Source: Hydrogenophilus sp. | GTDB taxonomy: Bacteria > Pseudomonadota > Gammaproteobacteria > Burkholderiales > Thiobacillaceae | Reading direction: 5' to 3' | Length of the DNA: 43,408 nt | NCBI GenBank assembly: GCA_020692235.1 | Contig: JAIMKU010000002.1 | Span: 43,039 to 86,446, forward strand | Shown here: one piece after another, positions 33,845 to 42,110 of the stretch | Layout: the number at the start of each line of letters is the position of its first letter | Position numbering within the stretch: position 1 is the stretch's first letter | Notes under the pieces: generated by a model | What the model was told of the DNA's origin: nothing | Databases searched by the model: none | What the model saw: the letters and a program-made list of their open reading frames with translations, nothing else | Made by a program: the position numbers and the translations under genes

Positions 33845-34102
33845 ATGCCCCACGTCAAGATGTACTGCACCGCAACCTGCCCCTACTGCCAGATGGCCGA
33901 GCGGCTGCTCAGCAATAAGGGCGTCACTGAGATCGAAAAGATCCGCATCGACCTCGATCCGGTGCAGCGCGACACGATGATCGAAATTACCGGCCGCCGC
34001 ACCGTGCCGCAGATTTTCATCGGCGACCATCATGTCGGCGGCTTCGACGACCTGTCGGCGCTCGACTCGGGCGGCGCTCTCGACCCCTTGCTGGCGGCTT
34101 GA
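33845..34102 (+). CDS. grxC: Glutaredoxin 3
   Basis: An 85-residue dithiol glutaredoxin, active site Cys12-Pro-Tyr-Cys15 (TATCPYCQM) plus an extra Cys8. The GSH-binding features are RRTVPQIFIGDHHVGGFDDL. It uses glutathione, whose synthesis genes lie at 36666-38908. The ATG at 33845 directly follows the rhodanese stop, with GAGCGC and GAG upstream; the longer in-frame start at 33797 is unlikely. Co-transcribed with the rhodanese. Confidence 0.95.
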   Translation: MPHVKMYCTATCPYCQMAERLLSNKGVTEIEKIRIDLDPVQRDTMIEITGRRTVPQIFIGDHHVGGFDDLSALDSGGALDPLLAA

Positions 34103-34156
34103 AATCGGGCGTTTTGGCGCCATTTTCGCTCTTGATACGTTTTTCAGGAGTGCATC

Positions 34157-34579
34157 ATGGAACTGGTTTGCCCTGACTGTGGCGCCATCAACCGGGTCCC
34201 GGCCGAGCGTCTCGGCGATAACCCGAAATGCGGCAAGTGCGGCGGCGCAGTCCTGCCTGCCGCGCCGATCGCACTGACCGCCGCCACGTTCGAGCGTTTT
34301 ATCGGCCGCGACGGTCTGCCCGTACTGGTCGATTTCTGGGCGCCCTGGTGCGGTCCATGCAAGCAGTTCGCCCCCACCTTCAGCCAGATGGCCGGCCAAT
34401 ATGGCGGCCAGGTGCGCTTTGTGAAGGTTGACACCGAGGCCGAGCAGGGCCTGGCCGCGCGCTACAACATCCGTAGCATCCCCACCTTGGCGCTATTCAA
34501 GGGTAGTCGTGAACTGGATCGGGTCTCCGGCGCCCTGGCCGGGCCGCAGTTGGCTGCCTGGCTGCGTCAGCATCTGTGA
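34157..34579 (+). CDS. trxC: Thioredoxin 2 (zinc-binding TrxC)
   Basis: 140 residues. The N-terminal zinc ribbon uses Cys5, Cys8, Cys25 and Cys28 (CPDC and CGKC), which defines TrxC. The thioredoxin domain has the active site Trp64-Cys65-Gly-Pro-Cys68 and cis-Pro in SIPTLALF. TrxC is an oxidative-stress thioredoxin. AGGAG lies 8 nt before the ATG. It sits between grxC and secB, a place where I do not expect trxC in the usual rhodanese-grxC-secB-gpsA order. No OxyR site was identified. Confidence 0.95.
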   Translation: MELVCPDCGAINRVPAERLGDNPKCGKCGGAVLPAAPIALTAATFERFIGRDGLPVLVDFWAPWCGPCKQFAPTFSQMAGQYGGQVRFVKVDTEAEQGLAARYNIRSIPTLALFKGSRELDRVSGALAGPQLAAWLRQHL

Positions 34580-34606
34580 GCGACAAAATCGCCGAGCCGA
34601 AACGGC

Positions 34607-34612
34607 TATAAT
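34607..34612 (+). promoter_or_regulatory. Probable -10 box of the secB-gpsA promoter
   Basis: A perfect TATAAT lies 35 nt before the secB ATG, in the trxC-secB gap. No good -35 is found at 16-18 nt. The best candidate, CGACAA, is at a poor 20-nt spacing. The mRNA would have a leader of about 30 nt. Confidence 0.5.
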
Positions 34613-34647
34613 CACCCACTTTCACCCGCACTGACTTGGAACAAAAA

Positions 34648-35106
34648 ATGAGCGAACAAGAGCAAGCCGCAGCGCCTGGATTCAATATCGAAAAAATCTA
34701 CCTGAAAGACCTGTCGGTTGAGGTGCCCAATGCCCCGCAAATCTTCCTGGAGCAGACCCCGCCCCAGATCGACGTGCAGTTGCGTAACCAAAGCGAGGCG
34801 GTCGATGCAGGTATCTATCAGACCACATTGACGGCCGTGGTCAACGCCAAGATCGGCGACAAGACCGCCTTCCTGGTCGAGGCCCATCAATCCGGCATCT
34901 TCCGGGTCCAGAACCTGCCCCAGGAGGCGCTGGAGCCAATGCTGGCGGTCGGCTGCCCGAACATCTTGTTCCCCTATCTGCGCGAGACGGTATCCGATGC
35001 CGCGGCCCGTGCCGGGTTTCCGGCGCTCTATTTGCAGCCGGTCAATTTCGAGGCGATTTATCAGCAACAGCGTGCCCAGGCTCAAGCTCAACCGCAAGCC
35101 GACTGA
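34648..35106 (+). CDS. secB: Protein-export chaperone SecB
   Basis: Tetrameric cytosolic chaperone that keeps preproteins unfolded for SecA. The 152-residue protein has the conserved FNIEKIYLKDLSVEVPNAPQIF, then VEAHQSGIFRV and the helix-forming VGCPNILFPYLRETVSDAAARAGFPALYLQPVNFEAIY. The Gln-rich tail (QAQAQPQAD) is variable in the family. The start is ATG 34648 (a TTG at 34636 is less likely). gpsA follows after 6 nt, as in many proteobacteria. Confidence 0.97.
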   Translation: MSEQEQAAAPGFNIEKIYLKDLSVEVPNAPQIFLEQTPPQIDVQLRNQSEAVDAGIYQTTLTAVVNAKIGDKTAFLVEAHQSGIFRVQNLPQEALEPMLAVGCPNILFPYLRETVSDAAARAGFPALYLQPVNFEAIYQQQRAQAQAQPQAD

Positions 35107-35112
35107 TCTGCC

Positions 35113-36093
35113 ATGAAAATCGCGCTTCTGGGCGCCGGCGCCTGGGGCACTGCCTTGGCCATGCAACTGCGCGGCGACGCGGAGGTGACGCTGTGGACCC
35201 GCAACCCCGGCCATGCCGAGCGGATGGTTCATAGCGGGACCAACGACCGCTACCTGCCGGGTTCCCAGTTGGCCGGGCTGGACATCCAGTCCGATTTGGC
35301 GGCTGCGATCCGTGACGCCGACTATCTCATAGCGGCCGTGCCGACCTCGGGTTACCGGGACCTGTTACGGCAATTGCGCGGGCACGGCGCCGCGGCGCCG
35401 CTGATCTGGCTGTGTAAGGGTTTCGAGACTGGCACCATGAAGCTGCCCCACGAGGTGCTGGCCGAGGAATGGCCGGAACATGACGACGTGGCGGCCCTGT
35501 CCGGACCTAGTTTTGCCCAGGAAGTGGCGGCGGGCCAGCCGGCGGCGTTGACCGCCGCCTCGCTCAACGCTGAATTTGCCCGCCAGGTCGCCCACGATCT
35601 GCATCGCCCCCGGATACGTCTCTACTCTAGCAACGACCTGATCGGCGTCGAGGTCGGCGGCGCGGTGAAGAACGTCATCGCCATCGCCGCCGGAATCTCC
35701 GATGGCCTGGGCTTCGGCCTCAATGCGCGGGCCGCGCTGATTACCCGCGGCCTGGCCGAAATCGCCCGGCTCGGCCTGCGTCTAGGTGGCCGGCTGGACA
35801 CCTTCATGGGTCTGTCGGGTATGGGCGACCTGATCCTGACCTGCACCGGCGATCTGTCCCGCAACCGCCAGGTGGGACTCAAACTGGCCCAGGGCGAAAG
35901 CCTGGAGGGTATCCTGCGCGAACTCGGCCACGTTGCCGAAGGCGTCACCACGGCGCGCGAAGTCGCCAGGCTGGCGCGCGAGATGGCCGTGGACATGCCC
36001 ATCGCCGAAGCCGTGCGCGGCGTACTGGAACAAGAGCAGCCGCCCAAGGAAGCGGTCGCGGCGCTATTGAACCGGGAAATCAAGGACGAATAG
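35113..36093 (+). CDS. gpsA: NAD(P)H-dependent glycerol-3-phosphate dehydrogenase
   Basis: Reduces dihydroxyacetone phosphate to sn-glycerol-3-phosphate for phospholipid synthesis. The 326-residue protein starts with the Rossmann motif ALLGAGAWGTALA. It has KGFETGTMKLPHEVL, the catalytic GVEVGGAVKNVIAIAAGISDG-type segment (Lys in GGAVKN) and MGDLILTCTGDLSRNRQVG. It ends the secB-gpsA pair. No obvious terminator occurs in the 54 nt before the convergent trmL. Confidence 0.97.
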   Translation: MKIALLGAGAWGTALAMQLRGDAEVTLWTRNPGHAERMVHSGTNDRYLPGSQLAGLDIQSDLAAAIRDADYLIAAVPTSGYRDLLRQLRGHGAAAPLIWLCKGFETGTMKLPHEVLAEEWPEHDDVAALSGPSFAQEVAAGQPAALTAASLNAEFARQVAHDLHRPRIRLYSSNDLIGVEVGGAVKNVIAIAAGISDGLGFGLNARAALITRGLAEIARLGLRLGGRLDTFMGLSGMGDLILTCTGDLSRNRQVGLKLAQGESLEGILRELGHVAEGVTTAREVARLAREMAVDMPIAEAVRGVLEQEQPPKEAVAALLNREIKDE

Positions 36094-36147
36094 GCCCCCG
36101 AGGGTGTTGCAAAAGTCTGAACGCGTTTAGCAATTACCTCTGTACTC

Positions 36148-36651
36148 CTATACCCCACCGCCAAAGCCATTCTGCCGCCACGCCTCGAACACCGCCACCG
36201 CCACCGCGTTGGACAGGTTCAAACTGCGCTGGCCGGCCCGCATCGGTAGCCGCAAGCGGTTCTCCGGCGGGAAGTCGGCCAGTACGTCTTCCGGCAACCC
36301 CCGCGTTTCCGGGCCGAACACCAAGACGTCGTCCGGCTTGAAGGCGATTTCGTGGCAGAGGTGCGACACCTTGGTGGTAAAGGCATAACGGGCCGCTGGC
36401 AGGACGGCCTTGGCGGCGGCCCAGCTTTCATGCACCTGTAGTTCCGCGTATTCGTGGTAATCGAGACCGGCGCGCCTCAAGTGCTTGTCGGTCAATTCGA
36501 AACCCAAGGGCTTGATCAGATGCAGCCAGCAACCGGTATTGGCGCTCAGGCGGATGATGTTGCCGGTATTGGGCGGTATCTCGGGTTGGAACAGGACGAT
36601 ATGGAACACGGGAGCGGCGGCCGGCCTTGCATTACAATCAGAAGACGGCAT
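36148..36651 (-). CDS. trmL: tRNA (cytidine/uridine-34-2'-O)-methyltransferase TrmL
   Basis: SpoU-family (SPOUT) enzyme that methylates the wobble ribose of tRNA-Leu isoacceptors. The 167-residue protein carries motif 1 (FQPEIPPNTGNIIRLSANTG), motif 2 (DVLVFGPETRGLPEDVL) and motif 3 (RLPMRAGQRSLNLSNAVAVAVFEAW), which form the SAM-binding knot. It is convergent with gpsA and divergent from gshA, whose ATG is only 14 nt away. The gshA promoter must therefore lie inside the trmL 5' end. Confidence 0.95.
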   Translation of the reverse strand: MPSSDCNARPAAAPVFHIVLFQPEIPPNTGNIIRLSANTGCWLHLIKPLGFELTDKHLRRAGLDYHEYAELQVHESWAAAKAVLPAARYAFTTKVSHLCHEIAFKPDDVLVFGPETRGLPEDVLADFPPENRLRLPMRAGQRSLNLSNAVAVAVFEAWRQNGFGGGV

Positions 36652-36665
36652 TTTAGCGAGTAATT

Positions 36666-37964
36666 ATGGTTCCTCACCTTACCACGGCCCTGTCCGGCCC
36701 TCTGCTGGACCTGGAAAAACGGGTCATCGACGCGCAACCGGCCATCGAACACTGGTTTCGCAATCAGTGGCAAGAACACGCCACGCCGTTCTATACCTCA
36801 GTCGACCTGCGCAATTCCGGGTTCAAACTGGCGCCCGTGGACACCAACCTGTTTCCCGGCGGCTTCAACAACCTGAACCCGGCCTCCCTACCGCTGGCGG
36901 TACAGGCCGCTCAAGTGACGGTGGAGAAGATGTGCTCGTCGGCGCAGCGGTTCCTGATTATTCCGGAGAACCACACCCGCAATACATTCTACCTACAGAA
37001 TGTCGCCGCCCTGGCCGAGATCATTCGCAAGACCGGCCTCACGGTGCGCATCGGCAGCCTGATCCCGGACCTCAAGGAGCCCCTGATACTGGACCTGCCG
37101 GACGGTGGCGTGCTGAAACTTGAACCGGTCAAGCGGCTCGGCAATCGCCTCGCGGTTGACGATTTCAACCCGTGCGCGGTGCTGCTCAACAACGATCTGT
37201 CGGGCGGTATTCCCGACATCCTCAAGGGCCTCGACCCGGACCAGACCCTGCTGCCGCCGCTTCATGCCGGCTGGGCGGTGCGGCGCAAGTCGAACCATTT
37301 CAGGGCCTATTCCGATCTGGCGCAGGCCTTTGCTCAGGTGGTCGGCATTGATCCATGGTTGATTGACCCGTATTACGCGGTCTGCGGCGCGGTGGATTTC
37401 CAGACCCGTGACGGCGAAGAATGCCTGGCCTCGAACGTTGACGCGATGCTCAAGCGGATCAAGCTGAAGTACCAGGAATATGGTATCGACAAGGGGCCCT
37501 TCGTCATCGTCAAGGCCGACGCCGGCACTTACGGCATGGGCATCCTGACCGCCAGGAGCGTCGATGACGTGCGCGACCTCAATCGCAAGACCCGCAACAA
37601 GATGGCCGTGGTCAAGGAGGGCCTGGCTGTCGATCAGGTGCTGGTGCAGGAGGGCGTTTACAGTTTCGAATCGATCAACGACGCGGTAGCCGAACCGGTG
37701 ATCTACATGATCGACCACTTTGTCATCGGCGGTTTTTACCGGGTCCATACCAGCCGCGGCGTGGACGAAAACCTGAATGCCCCCGGTATGCAGTTCGTGC
37801 CCCTGGCCTTCGAGGCGGCCTGCACCCTGCCGGATGCCAGCGCGCGTCCGGATGCCCCGGTCAATCGTTTTTACACCTACGGTGTGCTGGCTCGCCTGGC
37901 CGCCCTGGCGGCGGCGATCGAGCTGGAAGACACTGATCCCGAATTCCATACGCCCACACCATGA
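36666..37964 (+). CDS. gshA: Glutamate-cysteine ligase, ferrooxidans/betaproteobacterial type
   Basis: First step of glutathione synthesis. The 432-residue protein is not the classic E. coli GshA. It matches the betaproteobacterial/Acidithiobacillus type (TIGR02049), with SVDLRNSGFKLAPVDTNLFPGGFNNL, VKADAGTYGMGILT and HFVIGGFYRVHT as recognisable parts. The family call is from memory of these motifs. It overlaps gshB by 4 nt (ATGA at 37961-37964), implying coupled expression of both steps. A TACAAT at 36633-36638, inside trmL, could be its -10. Confidence 0.93.
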   Translation: MVPHLTTALSGPLLDLEKRVIDAQPAIEHWFRNQWQEHATPFYTSVDLRNSGFKLAPVDTNLFPGGFNNLNPASLPLAVQAAQVTVEKMCSSAQRFLIIPENHTRNTFYLQNVAALAEIIRKTGLTVRIGSLIPDLKEPLILDLPDGGVLKLEPVKRLGNRLAVDDFNPCAVLLNNDLSGGIPDILKGLDPDQTLLPPLHAGWAVRRKSNHFRAYSDLAQAFAQVVGIDPWLIDPYYAVCGAVDFQTRDGEECLASNVDAMLKRIKLKYQEYGIDKGPFVIVKADAGTYGMGILTARSVDDVRDLNRKTRNKMAVVKEGLAVDQVLVQEGVYSFESINDAVAEPVIYMIDHFVIGGFYRVHTSRGVDENLNAPGMQFVPLAFEAACTLPDASARPDAPVNRFYTYGVLARLAALAAAIELEDTDPEFHTPTP

Positions 37965-38908
37965 AATTGCTGTTCGTCGCCGATCCCTTGGCCAGTTTCA
38001 AGGTCTACAAGGACTCGACCTACGCCATGATGGCGGAGGCGGTCCACCGCAGCCATGCGCTTTGGGCGTGCGAGCCGAACGATCTGGTCTGGCGTAATGG
38101 CCGGGTCTCCGGCCTGACCCGGGCCGTTACCCTGACTGGCCGTGGCCCCGACTGGTTTACCGCCGCCGCGCCGGAATGGCGGCCGCTGGCCGGCTTCGAT
38201 GCCGTGCTGATGCGCAAGGACCCGCCTTTTGACGAAGGCTATCTCAACGCCACCTACCTGTTGGAAATGGCGGAACGGGATGGCGCCCGGGTATTCAACA
38301 AACCGCGTGCATTGCGCGATTGCAACGAGAAGCTGACCATCGCCCGGTTCCCACAATTTACCGTGCCGAGCCTGGTGACCTGTATGGGCGCCGAGGTCCA
38401 TGCCTTCCTGGCGGAGCAGGGCGACATCGTGGTCAAGCCGCTCAATGCAATGGGCGGCAGTGGCATTTTCAGGTTGCGGGTCGGCGACCCCAACCTGAAC
38501 GCCATCCTGGAAACGGCGACCGGCCTGGGCACGCGCCAGATCATGGCTCAGCGTTTCATCCCCGAGATCGCCGAGGGCGACAAACGCATCCTGTTGATTG
38601 CCGGCGAGCCCGTGCCTCACGCCCTGGCCCGCGTTCCCGCGCCGGGCGAGACGCGCGGTAATTTGGCGGTGGGCGGCCAGGGCGTGGCCCGGCCGTTGAG
38701 CCAACGCGACTGCGAGATCGCCGGGACGCTAGGCCCAGTGTTGCAGGCCGAGGGTCTGCTACTGGTGGGCCTGGACGTGATCGGCGACTGGCTGACCGAG
38801 GTCAACGTCACCAGCCCGACCTGTTTCCGCGAAATTACCGATCAGACTGGTTGTGATGTGGCGGCGCTGTTCATCGACGCGCTGGAACGAACGGTGAGTC
38901 GGGCATGA
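37961..38908 (+). CDS. gshB: Glutathione synthetase
   Basis: ATP-grasp ligase joining gamma-Glu-Cys and glycine, 315 residues. The N-terminal domain has FVADPLASFKVYKDSTYAMM. The ATP-grasp core includes DIVVKPLNAMGGSGIFRL and RFIPEIAEGDKRILLIAGEPV. GLDVIGDWLTEVNVTSPTC is the usual metal/product-site ending. It overlaps gshA upstream and apbE downstream by 4 nt each, so the three are one transcription unit. Confidence 0.96.
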   Translation: MKLLFVADPLASFKVYKDSTYAMMAEAVHRSHALWACEPNDLVWRNGRVSGLTRAVTLTGRGPDWFTAAAPEWRPLAGFDAVLMRKDPPFDEGYLNATYLLEMAERDGARVFNKPRALRDCNEKLTIARFPQFTVPSLVTCMGAEVHAFLAEQGDIVVKPLNAMGGSGIFRLRVGDPNLNAILETATGLGTRQIMAQRFIPEIAEGDKRILLIAGEPVPHALARVPAPGETRGNLAVGGQGVARPLSQRDCEIAGTLGPVLQAEGLLLVGLDVIGDWLTEVNVTSPTCFREITDQTGCDVAALFIDALERTVSRA

Positions 38909-39963
38909 TGGTTCGGTCGCATTGGGGGCGATTTTTTGCCATGTGTCTTGGGTCGTTCGCCACCGTTCTTCTAGCCGGCTGCGCCCACCCGCCGCCATAC
39001 AAGCAGCAGGCCTACGTCTTCGGCACCCTGGTTGACATCACCATCGCCGGCGAGCCTGAGGCCAAGGCCCGTCAGGTAACCGACCATGTCCTGGCCGAGT
39101 TCGACCGCCTGCACCATGAGCTCCATGCCTGGGAGCCAGGCGATCTGCAACGGCTCAACGACCAACTGGCGAAGTCGCCTGCTTCCGGTACGCTGGCGCC
39201 TGAACTGGCGGCCATCCTGCAAGATGCGACCCGCGATTCGGCTCAGGGCGACTGGCTGTTCAACCCGGCCATCGGCAACCTGATCCACCTATGGGGCTTC
39301 CAGTCCGACACCTTCGTGCCGCACCTGCCAGACAAGAATGAGATTGCCCGGCTGGTCAAGGCCAATCCGCGTCTGAGCGACGTCCGCATCGAAGGCACAC
39401 ACTTCAGCAGCACCAACCCGGCGCTGCGCATCGACCTGGGCGGTTATGCCAAGGGCTATGCCCTCGACCTGGCGGCCAATTACCTGCGCAGCCAGGGGGT
39501 GAAGAATGCGCTCATCAACATCGGCGGCAACATCATTGCATTGGGCCAGCATGACAACCGGCCCTGGAAGGTCGGCATCCAGCACCCCCGCCAGGCCAGC
39601 GCGATTGCTACACTGGAACTCCATGACGGCGAGGCGATTGGCACATCGGGCGATTATCAGCGCTATTTCGAGCTAAACGGCGTGCGTTATTGCCACCTGA
39701 TCGACCCGCGCACCGGCTGGCCGGTGCAGGGTACCCAGGCGGTCACCATCATCGCCCACGGTCCCCATGCCGGTACGCTTTCGGACGTCGCCAGCAAGCC
39801 GATCTTCATTGGCGGCGCGAGCGAGTGGCGGGTGCTGGCCGATAAAATGGCCATCACTGAAGTCCTGCGCATCGATGCCTCGGGCCGGGCCAGCCTGACC
39901 CGGACCATGGCGGCCCGGCTGGATTGGCAGGACAAGTCGGTGCCGCTAAACATCGTGCCCTGA
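38905..39963 (+). CDS. apbE: FAD:protein FMN transferase (ApbE), lipoprotein
   Basis: Periplasmic flavinyltransferase that attaches FMN to Ser/Thr of partner proteins (NqrB/C, RnfG and similar). The 352-residue precursor has lipobox LLAGC (Cys26). The ApbE fold shows FGTLVDITIAG, EFDRLHHELHAWEPGDLQRLN and LRIDLGGYAKGYALD. GGNIIALGQ and HLIDPRTGWPVQG follow; the late Asp/Thr metal site appears as GTLSDVASKPIFIGG. No flavinylation target is in the window. Overlap with gshB (ATGA) ties it to the glutathione operon. Confidence 0.95.
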   Translation: MMVRSHWGRFFAMCLGSFATVLLAGCAHPPPYKQQAYVFGTLVDITIAGEPEAKARQVTDHVLAEFDRLHHELHAWEPGDLQRLNDQLAKSPASGTLAPELAAILQDATRDSAQGDWLFNPAIGNLIHLWGFQSDTFVPHLPDKNEIARLVKANPRLSDVRIEGTHFSSTNPALRIDLGGYAKGYALDLAANYLRSQGVKNALINIGGNIIALGQHDNRPWKVGIQHPRQASAIATLELHDGEAIGTSGDYQRYFELNGVRYCHLIDPRTGWPVQGTQAVTIIAHGPHAGTLSDVASKPIFIGGASEWRVLADKMAITEVLRIDASGRASLTRTMAARLDWQDKSVPLNIVP

Positions 39964-39975
39964 AGGGAGAACGAA

Positions 39976-40512
39976 ATGTATGGTTGGAAAAGCTATTTCG
40001 TGGCCCAGTCTGACTACCAAAACTGGGCCAACAATGTCTTGTTCGAGGCGCTTGGCCATCTCAAGACGGATGCCCTGGAGCGGGACGAGGGTCTGTTCTT
40101 CGCCAGTATTCACGGTACCGTCGATCACATGCTGGCGGTCAGCCAGCTCTGGCTGGCCCGACTGCAAGGCGCGAGTCCGCCAGCGAATCCACGGGAAATC
40201 CGGCACCCGGTGTGGCGCGAATTGCAAAATGCCATGCGTCACGAAACCCGACGTCTACAGGAATGGCTTGAGGCCCAGCCGGATACGTTCTTCGAGGGTG
40301 AGGTCCAGTTCGTCGCTGGCGACGGTCAAACCAGGACCATGCGGATTCGGGATTTGCTGACCCACCTATATACCCATTATGCCCATCACCGCGGCCAGAT
40401 ATCGGCCGTCGCCACTCGTCTGGGGGCACCTTGTCCGAAGATGGATTATGTCTACTACCGGCGCGAGATGGACATGCTGCTGGAAGAGGCCCGCCAGGCG
40501 CCTATAGCTTAA
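39976..40512 (+). CDS. DinB/YfiT-superfamily protein (possible thiol-dependent enzyme)
   Basis: A 178-residue four-helix bundle with the DinB metal-binding histidines: HGTVDH (His46, His51) and THYAHHRGQ (His134, His138). It starts DYQNWANNVLFEAL, typical of the family. DinB-like proteins include bacillithiol and mycothiol S-transferases and isomerases, as well as many of unknown role. It follows gshA-gshB-apbE by 12 nt with an AAGGGAG ribosome site. A glutathione-dependent role is therefore conceivable, but only by association. Confidence 0.88.
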   Translation: MYGWKSYFVAQSDYQNWANNVLFEALGHLKTDALERDEGLFFASIHGTVDHMLAVSQLWLARLQGASPPANPREIRHPVWRELQNAMRHETRRLQEWLEAQPDTFFEGEVQFVAGDGQTRTMRIRDLLTHLYTHYAHHRGQISAVATRLGAPCPKMDYVYYRREMDMLLEEARQAPIA

Positions 40513-40525
40513 TAAGCAAACCGAT

Positions 40526-41983
40526 ATGTCATCGTCTGAAGAAAAACCAGCACGCAAAAAACTCACCCTGAGCGCCAAGCCCGAAGGCGAAAAGGGCGAC
40601 CGCAAACACAAGCCAGCCCGTTGGAGCCAGTTACAGCGGGATAGGAGCAAACCGGCGGCCGGCACCGCCGGACCGGCCGCCGCAGACAAGGAGAAGGCCA
40701 AGCGACGCGGCCCGGCCAGCTTGGCTGGCGCAAAAGGGCGGGGTGAGAAACGACCGTCCGCCGCTGCCGCCGGAAAGGCCGAAAACGACAGTGCCAAGGC
40801 CGCCGCGCCCCGGCGGCGAAGCCTGCCCACGGTGCCGTCCCAAGTCAAATTCTTCGCCCCTTGCCCACGCGGGCTGGAGGCAGAACTGGCCCGTGAACTG
40901 GCGGAACTGGACGCCACGGAGGTTGCCCCGGGGGCCAGCGGCGTCGAGTTTAGCGGCGACCTGGCCATGGCCTGGAAGGTCAACCTGTGGAGCCGGCTGG
41001 CGATTCGGGTACTGTGGCAGGTTGACCGGGGCAGTTACCGCGACGAAGATGACCTGTACCGCGCCGCGCACCGGCTACCCTGGTCGGACTGGTTCGCCGT
41101 GGACCGCACCATCGCCATCCGGACGGTCGCCCATATCAGCCCGCTCAAGAGCCTCAACTTCGCCACGTTGCGGATCAAGGACGCAGTCTGCGACCGCTTT
41201 CGGGAAGACCTGGAACTGCGCCCCAACGTCGATGCCCGCGCCCCCCAGGTGCCCATCCTGCTGTACCTGGATCGGGACGCCTACACCCTGTATCTGGACC
41301 TGTCCGGCGAGCCGCTTAACCGGCGCGGCTACCGGGTCGAACCGGCGCCCGCGCCGCTCAACGAAAACCTGGCTGCCGGCCTGCTGCGACTGTCTGGCTG
41401 GACGCCAGAAATGCCGCTGCTCGACCCCATGATGGGCGGCGGCACCATCCTGCTCGAAGCCGCAATGATCGCCCTGAACATGGCGCCGGGCCTGAAACGA
41501 CACTTCGCCTTCGAGAACCTGATCGGCTTCGACAAGGTGGAATGGACCCGGCTGCGCAAGGACGCCGAGGCCGCTCAAGGCGAACCGCGCAAATTAGCGA
41601 TTTACGGCTGCGACATCGACCCCAACATGGTCCGCGCCGCCGGCCTCAATCTCAAGGCGGCCGGCCTGCTGGATTGCGTTACCCTGCGCGAGGGTAACGT
41701 CCTGGAAATACCGGCCCCCGACGAGACCGGATTCATCGTCAGCAACCCGCCCTATGGCGTTCGCCTGGACACCGATGCCACCTTCTATGCCGATCTGGGC
41801 AGCGCCATGAAACAGCATTTTTCCGGCTGGTCGGCCTATTTCATCTCGGCCGACCCCGAATTCCCCAAGCATATGCGGCTCGCGGCCAGCCGGCGCATCC
41901 CGCTCCACAACGGGCCGCTGGACTGCCGCCTGTATGAGTACAAGCTGGTAGCGGGGACGATGCGCAAGCAGCCCGAGCAGTAG
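40526..41983 (+). CDS. THUMP-domain class I rRNA methyltransferase (RlmL/YcbY N-terminal type)
   Basis: 485 residues. Residues 1-105 are a Lys/Arg/Ala-rich, probably disordered, extension. A ferredoxin-like/THUMP part (about 107-210, FFAPCPRGLEAELARELAEL) follows. The SAM methyltransferase has LLDPMMGGGTILLEAAMIALN (motif I region) and motif IV SNPPYGVRLD. It resembles the m2G2445 half of E. coli RlmL; the RlmK half is absent, as usual in betaproteobacteria. It lies 13 nt after dinB and may belong to the same transcript. Confidence 0.9.
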   Translation: MSSSEEKPARKKLTLSAKPEGEKGDRKHKPARWSQLQRDRSKPAAGTAGPAAADKEKAKRRGPASLAGAKGRGEKRPSAAAAGKAENDSAKAAAPRRRSLPTVPSQVKFFAPCPRGLEAELARELAELDATEVAPGASGVEFSGDLAMAWKVNLWSRLAIRVLWQVDRGSYRDEDDLYRAAHRLPWSDWFAVDRTIAIRTVAHISPLKSLNFATLRIKDAVCDRFREDLELRPNVDARAPQVPILLYLDRDAYTLYLDLSGEPLNRRGYRVEPAPAPLNENLAAGLLRLSGWTPEMPLLDPMMGGGTILLEAAMIALNMAPGLKRHFAFENLIGFDKVEWTRLRKDAEAAQGEPRKLAIYGCDIDPNMVRAAGLNLKAAGLLDCVTLREGNVLEIPAPDETGFIVSNPPYGVRLDTDATFYADLGSAMKQHFSGWSAYFISADPEFPKHMRLAASRRIPLHNGPLDCRLYEYKLVAGTMRKQPEQ

Positions 41984-42054
41984 ACAAAAGGGGTATAGGC
42001 TGCGTTTCGGTATTCTTGACAGAGCGCTCGCGGCCAATGCGACGATTACAATGT

Positions 42055-42084
42055 ATACATAACTTATTTAGGTTATGTATTTTT
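42055..42084 (+). terminator. AT-rich hairpin with T-run downstream of the methyltransferase
   Basis: ATACATAAC (42055-42063) pairs perfectly over 9 bp with GTTATGTAT (42072-42080), followed by TTTT. It can act as an intrinsic terminator for the upstream operon, although the stem is AT-rich. It also lies 27 nt before the ATPase pseudogene and could instead be an operator dyad. Confidence 0.5.
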
Positions 42085-42110
42085 GATAATCCATAGTAAG
42101 GTTAATAAAT

